A DNA stretch of 64,000 nt from Gigaspora rosea (taxonomy: Eukaryota; Glomeromycota; Glomeromycetes; Diversisporales; Gigasporaceae): positions 177,309 through 241,308 of the forward strand of contig QKWP01000111.1 in assembly GCA_003550325.1 (NCBI GenBank), given 5' to 3'. A program made the position numbers and the translations under genes. Positions within the stretch are counted from its first letter, which is position 1. The number at the start of each line of letters is the position of its first letter. Under the pieces are notes generated by a model that was not told the DNA's origin, made no database searches, and worked only from the letters and a program-made list of their open reading frames with translations. Shown here in pieces: positions 23,191-35,330 of this stretch.

Positions 23191-24007
23191 TAGGACCCCA
23201 AATAATCTATGCGAGATAATATTTAAAAAATTTCTAATAGAGGCCCTTTAAAAGATTATATTTGAAAAGTAGGTATTGGACAAAAAGATTATATTTGAAA
23301 ACAGCTAAATGGCAAAAAAGGTATATTTAAAAGAATACTAATAGAGTAATTTTATAAATCTCATTTGAAATGTGCTAATAAAAAATCCAGAGCATAATAG
23401 TAACCCAGCAGGTAATAAATGCAAAAATTAAAAAATACAAAAATTAGAAAAATGCAAAAATTGTGATAAAATAGTTTAAACCAGTTTTTTTTAAATTTTT
23501 TTTCATATTTATGGAATATATATTTATGATCTTTGACTTCTTACAGATCAAATGGGCTTAAGAAAATTTTTAATTATGTTTTTTAGAAAACATAGATTTG
23601 GATTTTTTTTTAAAGAATATAATATCTGATATATATTTTTTTTTTTAGAGGATAAATTCTGTTGTTTTTTTTAGAGAACATAATTCTGTTATTTTTTTTT
23701 TTTAGAGAATGTAANTTATATTTGAAAACAGCTAAATGGCAAAAAAGGTATTTTTAAAAGAATACTAATAGATTTTTTTTTTTTTTTTTTTTTTTTAGAA
23801 AATGTAATTATATTTTTTTTTTAAATAACATAATTTTTGTTTTTTTTTAATTTTTTTTTTAGAGACATTGTATTTTGAAAAAAGTTAGAGGTAGTTAAAA
23901 GTTCTATCTAATATTTAAAATATAGCTTATATATACCAAAACAAAAGTGCTAATCAAAAAAATTTTACTATAATGCTCAAATATAAGCTTACATAAATTA
24001 TTCAGGG
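23191..24007. mobile_element. Inverted-repeat element (GTAGGACCCC ends), ~817 bp, with an ambiguous base
   Basis: The left end is GTAGGACCCCAAATAATC; the right end is the reverse complement of GTAGGGCCCTGAATAATT, and the similarity continues inward through TTATATTTGAGCAT. Inside are long T-tracts and a repeated block (TTATATTTGAAAACAGCTAA at about 23292 and again immediately after the undetermined base at 23715), so assembly here may be collapsed. A truncated copy of one end lies at 28208-28275. No coding sequence is present. Confidence 0.6.
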
Positions 24008-24099
24008 CCCTACTCATATGATTAGCGTTATCACAGAAATCAGAGTATTGGATGAGGTTAATGAAATCAGGTACTAATAGTGTTGGTATATAACCAGAT

Positions 24100-27000
24100 T
24101 GTAACAGATTATATTAAAAGTTTAATTAGTAAGATTATATAGGATGTTACATATTAATACAGCCCTTTTTTGCAATTTTTTGAAAATTGAGTTTTCATTA
24201 GATTTATATAAATTTTGGCATAATCGATATTTTTTTTTGTTAAGATAAGGTTTTGTCTTTATTTTTATTGATAATCTGTGTAAGATTCCTCTTGGGCTTC
24301 TCAATATTACAAGAATATTTTTAATACAGTTTATATTACAAGAGTTGAGACTTAGACTATAGACAAAATTAATATTATTTAATTTGTTTGCAACCTAAAT
24401 CTACTAGAGTGATTAAAACTCATCTAGATTTGGATATAGAGTATAAAGTTAGTATTTGTGCTATATTTGATCTAATAGTAGAACCAGATATCAATTTTCC
24501 AAAGTGCACAACTAGTAGGTAAACATGTATTTGTATCTTCATTATGTAACTAGTTAGAAAAACCACAGATGCAACTATAAGTATAGTGAATTCTAGTATG
24601 TTTATATACAGAAGTATGTGAATTTGAAAGAATAGTAGATATTGAACTGAAGTTTTGAGAGGTTCTCCATTGTGCAAGTTTAGCACAATAAGGTTTTCAA
24701 AGTTGCTTATAAGTATTATAAGTAATACTTAGAAGAATTTTAATAACAATATTGGAAGCTATTTTGTAAGAAGAATATTGGAATATGGTATTAATTAGTG
24801 GAAGTAGAATAAAGCCTTGAATAGTAGTTATAAATAAGAGAGTATTGAAGGGGATAGTAATTAGGATTTAAGTATTAGTGATTAATAAGATTTGAACGAA
24901 GTTGTTGAATTTGAATTTCTATTATATTTGAGAGGTCTAAAAATAAGAATTGTATAATAGTATTACAGATGATTTGGGATATATTATTATATCTGGTACA
25001 AAGTAGCCAATGAAATTGGCTTTTAGTTTGGTTGCAGGAAATGCATTTTGTGCATTTAGAATTTGTAGAATTTAAGGAGTTGAGATAAGGTAGTATAGAA
25101 AGCATATGAAGTAGGTTTTAATTTGAAATAATTTGGATTGACAAAGTTGAAAGTTAATGTAATTGTATGAGCATTTGTAGTTATTGTTAAGAAAAAGCTA
25201 TATAGTATTCCAATCAATTTGGGTTGCAATAGGGATAATAAGCTAAATTCGATTTTGTGATGACCATATTGCAATAATATTTATATTGCAAATATTTTTA
25301 ATACAGTAATGTGTAGGTTGCTCTAGCTGTTGCTCTACATTAAATTGCTTATATTGTAGATAAAATGAAGAATTATAGATATTGTCAAAAAGAAATTGTA
25401 AAACAGAAAATTTGTATAGTTTTTTGCTAGTTAATCAGCAAAATTGTTAAATTAATTATTGCTATGTGCTGAATCTTATATAAAGTAATAGTATATGAAT
25501 ATAATTGGATGAGATATAAAAGGGTATGCCAAATAGACCAATAATTATATGAGTATATTTTGCTAGTATTGTATTTAGCATTTAGAAGGACTTTGTATTT
25601 TGAGATAATAGATTGGGAGTTAGTATATATGTGAATAATACTATTTCGAGGTCATATACAAATAGCTAATAGTATTGTAGTTAGTTCTGCTTTGTACGGT
25701 GATAGCCAGTTTTGGATTTGTGCAGAGAACTAGTGGATAATTGAGTTATTGTAAATCTGTATCCAGGCAATGCCCATTTTGCATCTTGAATTACTAAAAT
25801 TGGTAACAGATCTATTGGTATAAAAGGTAAATTCTAAAAGAGTGGTATTTGCTTGTACTATTAGTTGCAGTGTATTAGTTGAAGTATAGAAGAAAAAATC
25901 TCATTTATTGCTATAGGGTGAATTGGTATAGAAGATAAAGATGGTATTAAAAGAGAATAGCGAGATGCTATAAAGAAAAGTAGATCAAGATAGTTGGCAT
26001 TAAGCTTATATTTGTTTGTAAACTTTTTTATCCAAAAATTTAGTAGATAAAGTTTCAAAAATATCAATAGTATTTACAATAATTTTGAATTCTTTTTGAG
26101 TTAAAAAAACAACCAGTACATGGATAACAAACTATATTTGAAATTGGATGTAAAGATGTCTTTGCTTCATCAATTTCAGAAGTCCAATGTGTGATAAAAA
26201 TAGTATTGGTTTGTGGGTTAAAGCATTTAGCTTTTCTCATGATAATGTTTTGTTCTTTGCATGTTATAAGCCTAGGCTTGGTTTTAGTATTAAAATGACC
26301 AGTAATATAGAATAAGAAGTTAACTAAAGGTAGTTGAAGTGTAGGTGTAAGTTTTCTAGTAGTAGAATTAGTAGTTATTTTGCTTTCTAGTATAGTAAAC
26401 CATTTAGGTATCTTGCCTGATATAAGAGAATTAATTCTTGGTAAAATATGTTCTCATGTAAGAAGCACTGAGTTGTCAAAAAATATAAGTTGTTCAAGAA
26501 GTATAATATGTTTTAATTGAAGTTGGAGTTTAAATATTGGAAAGTAAGTATGAGTTTGCAATATATTTTCAAGTAGTGTATAGGGTAAATCTATAGTATA
26601 GGATTGTATTATATCTGAATGTATATAAATTGATAATTTAAGATACTTTAAAAGTAGAATAATCTTAAAAGTTGTAGTATTTTTGTTAGCTCTATCTATT
26701 TTGGGGTTAGAGTATAGTAGTATTAGTAGTAGACTATAAATTATTCTGTAGTTGTTGTAAACTAATATATGTACTAGTGCCTAATGGCTTTTTATTGTTT
26801 AGCCAGAGGATAAAGTTGGATATATGATATTGTAGCTAAATATCCTAAATATTTTTGATATATAAATATTATGGTTAAGCATTGTACTACTAGGAGTAGG
26901 TTTGTCTAGTTTAGCTTTGTGTTTTGCAACTGTAAGATATCTTGCAAGGATTTTGTTACATATTAATTGTGACAAAACAATATTGTGGATTTGGTATTTA

Positions 27001-27780
27001 TGTATAGGTGTTATTACAATATTAATAATATAACTAGGCTAATGCGTGTAACAGATTAAAATGAAATTAGATTAAAATGAAATTTTTCTATTTTTTAAGC
27101 AAAATTTTAAAATTTTTTAGGGGACATTTTTGAGGAGTTTTTTTAGCATTAGAGTTAGGGTTTAGGGTTAGAGTTATTAATAAATGAGTATATGTAGGTT
27201 TTATAAGCTTTAAAGGTAAGCAAGCAAGGTCTCTAGTTTCATTTTAATCAGATTTCTTTTTAATCTGCTACAATGCATAGCATTATATGTCCGAAGCTCA
27301 TCATATGATGTTCATCATATTACACAAATGCGTTAATATACATATGTTAGTAACATTAAAGCACAAATATAGATACATGTGCAAACAGACAAAAAATTTT
27401 CCAAATTCCATTTCTGATAAGATTTATATCAAATATATGCAACTGTAATTTTTATATCACTTTTTATAGAAACTAAGGGTCAGTCACTACACTCCAGCCA
27501 ACTAGTTGTTATTTTGTATTAAGAGTCTTTACAATCTTGAATATTTCTTGTGTAATTAGTTTGATTTGAGGGTATGATTTGGTGTTGGTAGTAAACCAGC
27601 AACCAAGAAATTTGAAAGGAGTATGAAGAGATTTGGTTGGAATAAATAAGTTAAGAAAAGTAATAAAATGAGATTTCTTGGTATTAGAGATTAATACTGA
27701 TTTGTGTAGATTAATGATAATATTGTCATTTGATAAAATGATGATACAATTACCAGGAACATAGTACAAGTACAAAGAGT
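24100..27780 (-). pseudogene. Decayed LINE (non-LTR retrotransposon) with RNase H and zinc-binding tail
   Basis: Read on the - strand from 27780 downwards, the fragments fall in LINE order. First comes part of the reverse-transcriptase palm/thumb (IIINLHKSVLISNTKK, then FKFLGCWFTTNTKSYPQIK at 27509-27775). Next is a HWTSEIDEAKTSLHPISN segment near 26150. An RNase H-like stretch follows near 25650-25800 (MGIAWIQIYNNSIIH, then NWLSPYKAELTTILLA). Last is a C-terminal CTKCISCNQTKSQFHWLLC zinc-binding motif near 25000-25060. Stops and frameshifts are scattered and no endonuclease domain is seen. Such reverse transcriptase/RNase H LINEs are abundant in Glomeromycotina. A MITE (27049-27271) has inserted in it. 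The 3' limit near 24100 is approximate. Confidence 0.75.
27049..27271. mobile_element. MITE (223 bp) within the LINE remnant
   Basis: Inverted ends of about 36 bases start TGTAACAGATTAAAATGAAA on the left and the complement of TGTAGCAGATTAAAAAGAAA on the right. The centre carries AGAGTTAGGGTTTAGGGTTA. Flanking TAATGCGTG and CAATGCATA could be a diverged target duplication, but matches are only partial. Confidence 0.65.
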
Positions 27781-28548
27781 ATAGTTTACTGAAAAGTTAA
27801 ATAAAGACAGCAAAATCTAAGAATTAATTGGTTGATTAAATCTCAGGACTTCGGATATTTCTATATCTGTGTACGTGCATACCAGGAACAGAGTATGAAG
27901 TACATTTACAGGCAAGTTAAGTAGTTTAGCGCATTTGATTGAATAATCCATTCTCATGACTTTAACAGGATTCTGCTCATATTGATTCATTGTGCACTGA
28001 TGAGTATAGTCTTCATATTTCTATATTTTGCATTAAATGGGGCTTTTTCTTTAGTATCGCATGCCTGATTTTTTTAATTAGTGCAATAAAAAGTTTGCGT
28101 ATTAGAGTGCATGATCAAAGAATCCATTATAAGGATATATTAATTTCTTCATCTGGTCATTGATTTAAAAATAAGATAGGAACGGAGAGTAACAAAAATT
28201 ATAGTTTCTGTGAATGGAGCATGTAGGACCCCAAACAATCTATATGAGGTTATATTTGAGCATCATAGTAAAATTTTTTTGGTTAGAGTTTGGTAGTCTG
28301 AAAGGGATCAGTATAAGGTTGGAAGGAAGGTTGGATGTGAGTATCGGGGGATCAGAATGAACTTTGCAAGTGCAGACAGAACTCTCTAGCCAGTGAGAGG
28401 TTGAAGCATGGAGGCGTGTATGTATAAAAAGATCTAATGGGCTCTAGTTATACCCATATAGGAGTTTTCGGACAATAAGAGTGGCTAGGACCACCAATAC
28501 AGGATAGCTGGTACAAGTGCATGTAGTGGTAACCAGGGTCACCTGAGC
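27781..28548. other. Intergenic; unclassified less AT-rich segment at 28300-28548
   Basis: At 28208-28275 there is a truncated end of the GTAGGACCCC element. From about 28300 to 28548 the sequence is less AT-rich, with no recognised coding or RNA gene. A CTAGGACC...AGGATAG stretch near 28475-28505 resembles one near 36810-36830. The segment abuts the exact point (28549) where similarity to duplication copies 1 and 3 begins, so it marks the copy-2 breakpoint. Confidence 0.45.
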
Positions 28549-28960
28549 CTCACGTGCCCATGTTTGGCGTACTTTCTTGGATCATGCCGATGGTAAATAT
28601 AGAAGTCAAGTTGATATTGATAAATTTAAACAGCGACAGTTGAATGATAGAGAAATCAAACTGCTGTTTGAATGGCAAAGGTACGATAGTAATTCATTAT
28701 TATCAACATCCTAGCATTTGCAAAAATTTAAAAATTTGCCAAATAAGATTTTTGAATTTTATAACTGCCAAAAAGAATAAATTTTATTCATATTAAATTG
28801 CTTAGTGTATTACAATTTGATTTTATCAACATCTTATGTTTATGAATGATATTGACAAAATATTTCATTTCTAGGCACTTGCTACCGATTCTGATGCTGT
28901 TATCACTACATCACATTTAGAAAAAATCTTGGATATTTCTGTAAAGAATCTTTGAATATT
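28549..28960 (+). pseudogene. AAA-ATPase C-terminal relic, copy 2
   Basis: Exon one encodes VWRTFLDHADGKYRSQVDID, then QRQLNDREIK, after which a one-base deletion relative to copy 1 breaks the frame before a GTACGA donor (about 28681). Exon two (after TTTCTAG, about 28874) encodes TDSDAVITTSHLEKILDISV and a stop a few codons later. Its first residues (normally LDELARAQ) are missing because the duplication breakpoint falls here. The catalytic ATPase core is absent. Confidence 0.65.
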
Positions 28961-30469
28961 CTGAATGGAATTTCATAAAATGTTGTATATGAGCAGTATG
29001 AATTATTGGATTGTCCATTTTCATGCTTAATTTCTAAATTATTATAAAATAGTGCATTGAAAGTGTTTGTTTGAGATGAATTTTCTCCAATAAATTTCCT
29101 ACTATATAATATGTATTCAGATTTTTATGACATTTTATAAATCACATTAGTGGAATCATTACAAATATGTATTTAAAATATATTTTGGAAAGTAACGTTT
29201 TTCATACTCAAAATCATGGATCTAAGTATGAAACTTTCGTAACAGATATTACATTTAGGTAAAATTCTATCGTATTAGTGGCATTATAGATTATTATTCT
29301 AGGATTTTTACCCTTGCAAGTGAAAAGTAAATAAAATTGATGCATTTTAAATAACAGTCATCCAAATAGCAAAATATTTATTTTTTTCATAAATTATTAA
29401 GTTTAATTGAAAATTTTATTAATTTTTATAAATTCTGAGACATCTGACAAAAAACTACCGGTAACCAAAAGATTTTTCGACTAATTTGAGATCAAGTGTC
29501 GAATATAAATCGAACTATACTAATATTTATGCTGCTTTCTATGACTACATAAGTATATCTCCGGTTGAATACAAAAGTTTGTTCTTTCAAGGCATTTTCA
29601 CAGTCATTTTAATAAATTTACGTACAACTAAACATATTTTGAGGATGCACTCAATTGAAAACTTAATAATGCTGAATGAGTCAACATCATAATGATAAAC
29701 TATCTGTATATAGAACAAGAAATCTAAATATATATCTTTAATTTATCGACAAAAAACATAACTACATCAGTTGAAAAATCATTCGGCTAACATTTAATCG
29801 ATCCCAAAATTTATGAATCTACTATACTGTAATAACTAAAAAACTGATACAGACGAATTAGATGGATTGGCTATCTAAACCAAAAAAAAAAGATAACATC
29901 ATTCGCTACGCTCAGGATAATATGGATATCTGATAATATATATTTATACTGTAAACTAGTTGCAACTATAATATATTAATAGGAAATCATTTAACTATCT
30001 ATCATTGTTATAATAAAAATATAAAATTGATATAACACAAAATCCAGTTCAAATAGCTTCTGTATAATGGATAAAAAGAAATTTGGCGAAGGGTAAAAAA
30101 AAAAAAAAGAACAATTCAGTTATTAACAAATATCGCTTAAATATCGCAAACGATGTAAAAATTCTATTTAATTTTTGAAAATTTAAAATTTACTGTAAAC
30201 TGGCAATGGATGAAAAAAGTACATTGTGTAAAATTATTATATTTCCTAAAACTGTCTCTTTTTAGATTGATACATCCAGAATTCGCTATAGAGAGGCTTA
30301 TATAAAGAATGCTTTGAATATTACTATTAAAACAGGGACCGGAGCCGCTAACATACGTACATAAATTCAGTACGATTCGTGGCTCTTGTTTTTTCTTATT
30401 AAAGCTTAATTTTTAATAAATAAACCACATAATAAAGTTTAAATTTATCGTTTAAACATAGTTGATTCA
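28961..30469. other. Noncoding part of the segmental duplication (copy 2)
   Basis: It aligns with 10906-12562. It lacks the MITE found in copy 1 (11511-11640) and the different one found in copy 3 (35170-35330), and retains the shared AGAACAATTCAGTTATTAAC and CTGTAAACTGGCAATGGATG blocks. No gene is present. Confidence 0.7.
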
Positions 30470-32549
30470 CTAATAATCATCTGTAACTTTTATAATACCA
30501 ACAGGTTTAGTAGTATATATTTTTGATAACTTCGCTCCAAATTCTGATATAATATATGGTTTGCTTGTATATATATTGTTTAATTTTTCAGTAATATTAG
30601 GTAAATTTTTATTGATCTCATCACTTACTATAAATTGTTCTCTGATATCGATATTATTCAAATAAGTATCGATATAAAGATTACTCTCATCTTCAATATC
30701 GATATCACCCCTGATAATATTCAACCATTGATTTAGTCTGTTAATTATTTCTCTAACATAAGGTCGTTTATCTGGATCAGAACTCATGCAGCGATTTGCC
30801 AACTCAACATAGCAATCAGGAGTACCAGGTGCAAATTTTGGTCGTAATCCAATACAAATCATAAGAGCTAGATCATTGTCAAATTTATAATCATTAAAGG
30901 AGCTTTGTCCAGTTGTCATCTCGACCATAATAATTCCAAATGAATAAATATCTGATGCTTTTGAGTAAGGCTTTTTTTCAAAGAGTTCTGGTGCCATATA
31001 AGGTAAATCTCCATAAATATATTCCTCATTTTCTTTTTCGTCGAGTGGTTTTGATAAACCTAGATCAGTAATATATGCTTCATAATTTTTTTTTAGCAAA
31101 ATATTTCCAGGATGTAAATCTCGATGTAAATATCCCATAGAATGTATACGATAAAAATTAGACACAATATCATGGAGTATCTTTAATTTAACTTTCCATT
31201 CAAATTTAAAGATATTAGTAAGGTTTTTACTTAATGATCCATATTTTGCATAACTAAGTACTAAAATATAGTCTTTTGTTTTTTCATCTCTAGATATTCC
31301 CAAATATTGTGATAAACTATGACAAGCTTTTAACTAAAAAAAAAAAGATAAATTAAATTAATTCGAAATATTCGAAACTAAAAATAAATAATAGAATTGT
31401 TTAAAAAAAATACCTCTTTTAAAAATGGCTCTTTATTTTTATTAGAATCCTTTACAATCTTAATTGCTACATTTTCATATGCCCCATATCGGTTTAGATA
31501 TATTGTTCTAAAAACGGTAGAGAACGCTCCTTTGCCTATCTCTTCAATACTTCTAAATTTATCATATGGTACCCAGTGAAAAAAATCTTTTTTTCTTGTA
31601 GATGTATTTTGTTCAGTAATAGCTGATTTTAGAAACCATTCAAAAGCGATATCAATATTCTCTTCAACTACAATTCCTTGCTGATAAAATTCACCAACAT
31701 AATACATTCCACTAGCATGTCTCATTTCTGCTGATTTTTTAAACTATTCAAACGCTTTCTTTTCATCCTTTTCAACACCAGTTCCATCTCTGTAACAAAA
31801 TCCAACGTTATAAGTTACTATAGCGTTTCCCATCTCTGCGGCTTTTTGATAATGTACGAATGCCTTATGTTCATCCTCTTCAACTCCAATTCCAGAGTCA
31901 TAACAATAACCAACACTATTTATTCCATTCGCGTTCCCCATCTCTGCAGATTTTTGATAATAAGTGAATGCTTTGTATTCATCTTTTTTAACTCCAATTT
32001 CATAATGATAACAATATCCAACATTATGTATCCCATTAGCGTCTTCCATCTCTGCAGATTTTTGATAATAAATGAATGCCTTGCGTTCATCCTTTTCAAC
32101 TCCAATTCCATTTTCATGACATACACCGACAAAAAATATTCCGTAAGAATCATCCATCTCGGCCAATTTTTGATATAATTGAATGCTTCACGTTCATCCT
32201 TTTCAACCCATTTTCCATAACGAAAACAACTTGCAAGAATGATTTGAACTATAATGTTGATTTGATTATCTAAGCAAAAATTGATAATATTTACTGGATT
32301 TTGCTTCTTATTTATTAGAAATTGCTCTAATGATTCAAGAATTAAATTAGAATCTTTGCCTTTCATTCTTTCTTTAATATACAGATTACATATTTCATTA
32401 ACAATTTCGCTTAGAAAATCATGTGAAAAATCCAGCAAATTATTATCTTCTAAATACAATTGGATATCATTGTTGGCTATTAGAGTAATATCTAATGAAC
32501 ACTCGATTTTTTCGGGTTTCTTTACAAATAAGTTATTGTAATTTGACAT
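30470..32549 (-). pseudogene. Sel1-repeat protein kinase, copy 2 (frameshift + nonsense)
   Basis: The start is at 32549 (MSNYNNLFVKKPEK). Architecture equals copy 1: helical N-terminus, Sel1 repeats (MGNANGINSVGYCYDSGIGV type), linker HWVPYDKFRSIEEIGKGAFS, then kinase. The intron is 31334-31413 (80 bp) with exon 2 starting at LKACHSLSQYLG. Kinase motifs are VAIKIV, HRDLHPGNIL, DLGLSKP, APELF and DIYSFG; the conserved C-terminal tail ending IIKVTDDY is in frame. Two lesions differ from copy 1: a 2-base loss at about 32172-32176 in the first Sel1 repeat, where copy 1 reads FNYYQKS and this copy FNYIKNW, and a TAG near 31744 where copy 1 has Tyr. The kinase part from 31725 to 30470 is otherwise open, so a short kinase from an internal start is conceivable. 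Confidence 0.85.
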
Positions 32550-33012
32550 TTTGACGCAAGAAAAGTATGTTGCATATCGATATAGTTACATCAAATTTAT
32601 TACGTAGAGTTATGTATTACATTGCACGACGTCGTACATTTATTTTTAGATTTATACTGTATTAGGGCTTTTTGTGATTGGTTGTAATGTTACATTATTT
32701 ATACAGTTTAAAGCACTTTTTTAAAAACTAATTAACACAATAAAATAAGAGGAACTTATAACAGGTTTTTATTAGAGATGTAGTGCTACGTTTTCTTAAA
32801 TGTAAATTTTAATCATATTTAGCAATCTAGCGACTTTCACATATTGTAACAACATTGGCAATGGACTCAATGGAGAATTCATTTATTTTTTATCGATAAT
32901 AGCAGCCTATCAGCGTTATTTATGCCTAAATTTTTAATCAAAGTTAGTGAATCTCTAAACTCTAGAATATTTCAATCATATTTGGATATATTTTGAGGTA
33001 TGTCTAGGTTAC
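32550..33012. other. Upstream region of Sel1-kinase copy 2 and AT-rich spacer
   Basis: 32551-32610 is conserved with the upstream region of copy 1. Similarity then ends, giving the other breakpoint of the duplication. Nothing further is recognised up to 33012. Confidence 0.5.
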
Positions 33013-33318
33013 TAGTGTTAGGACTCGTCAATTCGTTGCTCAAATAATTCGAATTTGTCATGATTCGAATCGTGTAATTTTTAACTTACAAGTCAAAATT
33101 TATTTCATATTTACTAAGGTTTGGAAATAAATTTTTCTTTGCCTATCGGAATATGAAATATATTCGCCTTTGTAAACAGTGATTTAACTTTTAAAACTCA
33201 AAAAATAAATTGAATCAAGTAAAGCTTGAAGAGTTAACTCGATCAAATAATTCGAGTAAAACTCGTACTTTTGAGTTTAATTCGCGAATCACGAGTTTTA
33301 GCACGAGTCCAACCACTA
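33013..33318. mobile_element. MITE with TAGTGTTAGGACTCG ends (~306 bp)
   Basis: The left end is TAGTGTTAGGACTCGT and the right end is the complement of TAGTGGTTGGACTCGTGC. Subterminal AATAATTCGA and ATTCGAAT motifs recur in both orientations. TAGTG ends suggest hAT, but an 8-bp duplication was not recognised. Confidence 0.65.
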
Positions 33319-33401
33319 ATTCACTACAATTTTGCATTAATAGAATCATTTAAAATCATTATTAAATAAGTCATTTAAAAAAAAATAGGTATTACAAGCT
33401 T

Positions 33402-33728
33402 GTTAAAACGCACCACAGGTGTTCAACACCAGTATGAAGATCGATATCAAAAAAATAAACAAAAGTTAAAACTGATAAATGTTAAGTTAGAGTTAATAGT
33501 TAGGGTTAGGGTGCGGCATAGTATATAGTAAAATTTTGTAAGGAATTTTTTTTTTAAAAAAAAAAGGTTGCATCATAAATGAAATTTTGAGTTAGAAGGT
33601 ATTTTTTTAAAAAAAATACCAAAACAACAAAATTTTATGTTACACCTGATCTTTATGTTACACTGCATTTCAAAAATTTGATTGGCAAAAATCATTATGG
33701 TTTGAACACCAGTGGTGCGTTTTAGTAA
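33402..33728. mobile_element. MITE with AAAACGCACCAC ends (~327 bp)
   Basis: TTAAAACGCACCACAGGTGT on the left pairs with the complement of ACTAAAACGCACCACTGGTG on the right. The interior contains GTTAGGGTTAGGGTGCGG, ATAGTAAAATTTTGTAAGGA and TGTTACACCTGATCTTTATG, shared with 35870-36070 and with the interior of 57301-57967, defining one dispersed family. Confidence 0.75.
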
Positions 33729-33746
33729 TCTCGTAAGTATCATAGG

Positions 33747-33987
33747 AAACTGCCGGATACAAGAACCGGGTCTTTCTCATTTCACTGATTTTTAAACCTA
33801 TAATTAGACCCACAGGTCTCCTATATGGTGTGGGTCTGATAATTGGGAGGTTTATTCTATTTTATTAGTTTTTTCCTATTTGTATTTCCTGGACTTTTGC
33901 ATTTACCAAAACTTTATCCCATGTTGTAGACCCGGGTATAGTACATAGAGGGTCTGATATCTGGGAGGGTCCTGTATCCGACAGTTT
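33747..33987. mobile_element. MITE with AAACTGCCGGATAC ends (241 bp)
   Basis: The left end is AAACTGCCGGATACAAGAAC and the right end is the complement of AAACTGTCGGATACAGGACC. Internal GGGTCT/AGACCC motifs repeat in both orientations (CCGGGTCT, AGACCCAC, TGTGGGTCT, AGACCCGG). Noncoding. Confidence 0.75.
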
Positions 33988-34048
33988 ACTGAATTAGATT
34001 ATCTCAATTTCAAAATTTTTATACAATGGATTATTATAATCTTAAAAA

Positions 34049-34545
34049 ATAAAGACCTTGATGAATTAGCACGTGCCCAAGTTTGGCGTACTTTCTTGGA
34101 TCATGCCGATGGTAAATATAGAAGTCAAGTTGATATTGAGAAATTTAAACAGCGCTAATTGAATAATAGAGAAATCAAACTGCTGTTTGAATAGCAAAGG
34201 TATGACAGTAATTACATTATTTTCAACATCCTAGCATTTGCAAAATTTTAAAAATTTGCCAAATAAGATTTTTGAATTTTATATCTCCTCCAGAATGAAT
34301 TCAAATTAAATTGCTTAAAGTGTTATAAAGACGCAATGTTTTTTGTCATATCTAGTATATCAGATATTTTGATTTTATGTACGTCTGATACTTATGAATG
34401 GCATTGCGAATATTTCATTTCTAGACTCTTTTTACAAAATTGGGGTTTGATACTGTTGTCACTATATCATATTTAGAAAAATCTTGGATATTCCGTAAAA
34501 AATCTTTGAATATTCTGAATGGTTATTTCGTAAGGTTTAGTATAA
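34049..34545 (+). pseudogene. AAA-ATPase C-terminal relic, copy 3
   Basis: Exon one encodes DLDELARAQVWRTFLDHADG, then SQVDIEKFKQR and a stop, then NNREIK with the same one-base loss as copy 2 before a GTATGA donor. Exon two near 34440-34520 retains only a diverged version of the SHLEK segment. It is more decayed than copy 2, but shares its DHADGKYRS insert, so these two are closest to each other. Confidence 0.6.
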
Positions 34546-34831
34546 GGCAATTAAAGATTATTGAATTTATTGTCTATTTTCATGCTAATTCAAAAGGTTT
34601 TATATTATTAGAAAATAAAACAGTGAAAGTGTTTGTTTGAAATGAATTTACTCCAATAAAGCTCAGAAAATTTTTTTACTATAACATTGTGTTCGGGTTT
34701 TCATGTGCTTTTATACTATATCTTAATTGAATTATTACAAGTGTGTTTTTTTAATAATCCTGGATGTAATATTTTCATACTCAAAATCATGGATATGAAG
34801 ATGAAACTTTGGTAATAGATAATACATTTAA

Positions 34832-34929
34832 ACCAAATTTTATTAGTGTTATTATAAATTATTTTAGGATTTTAGACTTCACCAAATTTTATTAGTGTTA
34901 TTATAAATTATTTTAGGATTTAAGACTTC
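34832..34929 (+). repeat. Direct tandem duplication, 2 x 49 bp
   Basis: ACCAAATTTTATTAGTGTTA and the rest of a 49-base block occur at 34832 and again at 34881 with nearly perfect identity. The duplication is absent from the equivalent positions in copies 1 and 2. Confidence 0.85.
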
Positions 34930-35169
34930 ACAAGTGGTTAGTAAATAAAATTTTCAAATAACGATTTTAAATAATAGTAATCCAAATCACAAAAAAATCT
35001 TTTTTTTTCCATAAATTATTAAGCTTGATTGAAAATTTTATTTATTAAAGTTTTTATTTACGGTTGTTCTAATAAATTCTGTGACACTGACAAAAACTTG
35101 ACAAAAGATTTTTGGCCAATTTGATTAAGTTTGTTATTTCAGTATAATAAATTCTATAAATTTATATCA

Positions 35170-35330
35170 ATGTTATAAGCGGAAATAGGATTTAAGTAGA
35201 TTTGGAATTTCTTAGAATTTTAGGATTAGGGTATAGGGTTTTTATAAATTAAACGCCACTCTTAAATACTAATTTAACTAAGAAATTCCAAGTCCACTTA
35301 AATCCCATTTCCGATTTCCACTTACAACAT
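35170..35330. mobile_element. MITE with ATGTTATAAGCGGAAA ends (161 bp)
   Basis: The left arm ATGTTATAAGCGGAAATAGG, TTTAAGTAGATTTGGAATTT pairs with the right arm over about 50 bases. The centre has AGGATTAGGGTATAGGG. The interruption is specific to copy 3 of the segmental duplication, since the flanks rejoin in copies 1 and 2, which supports insertion. Confidence 0.7.
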
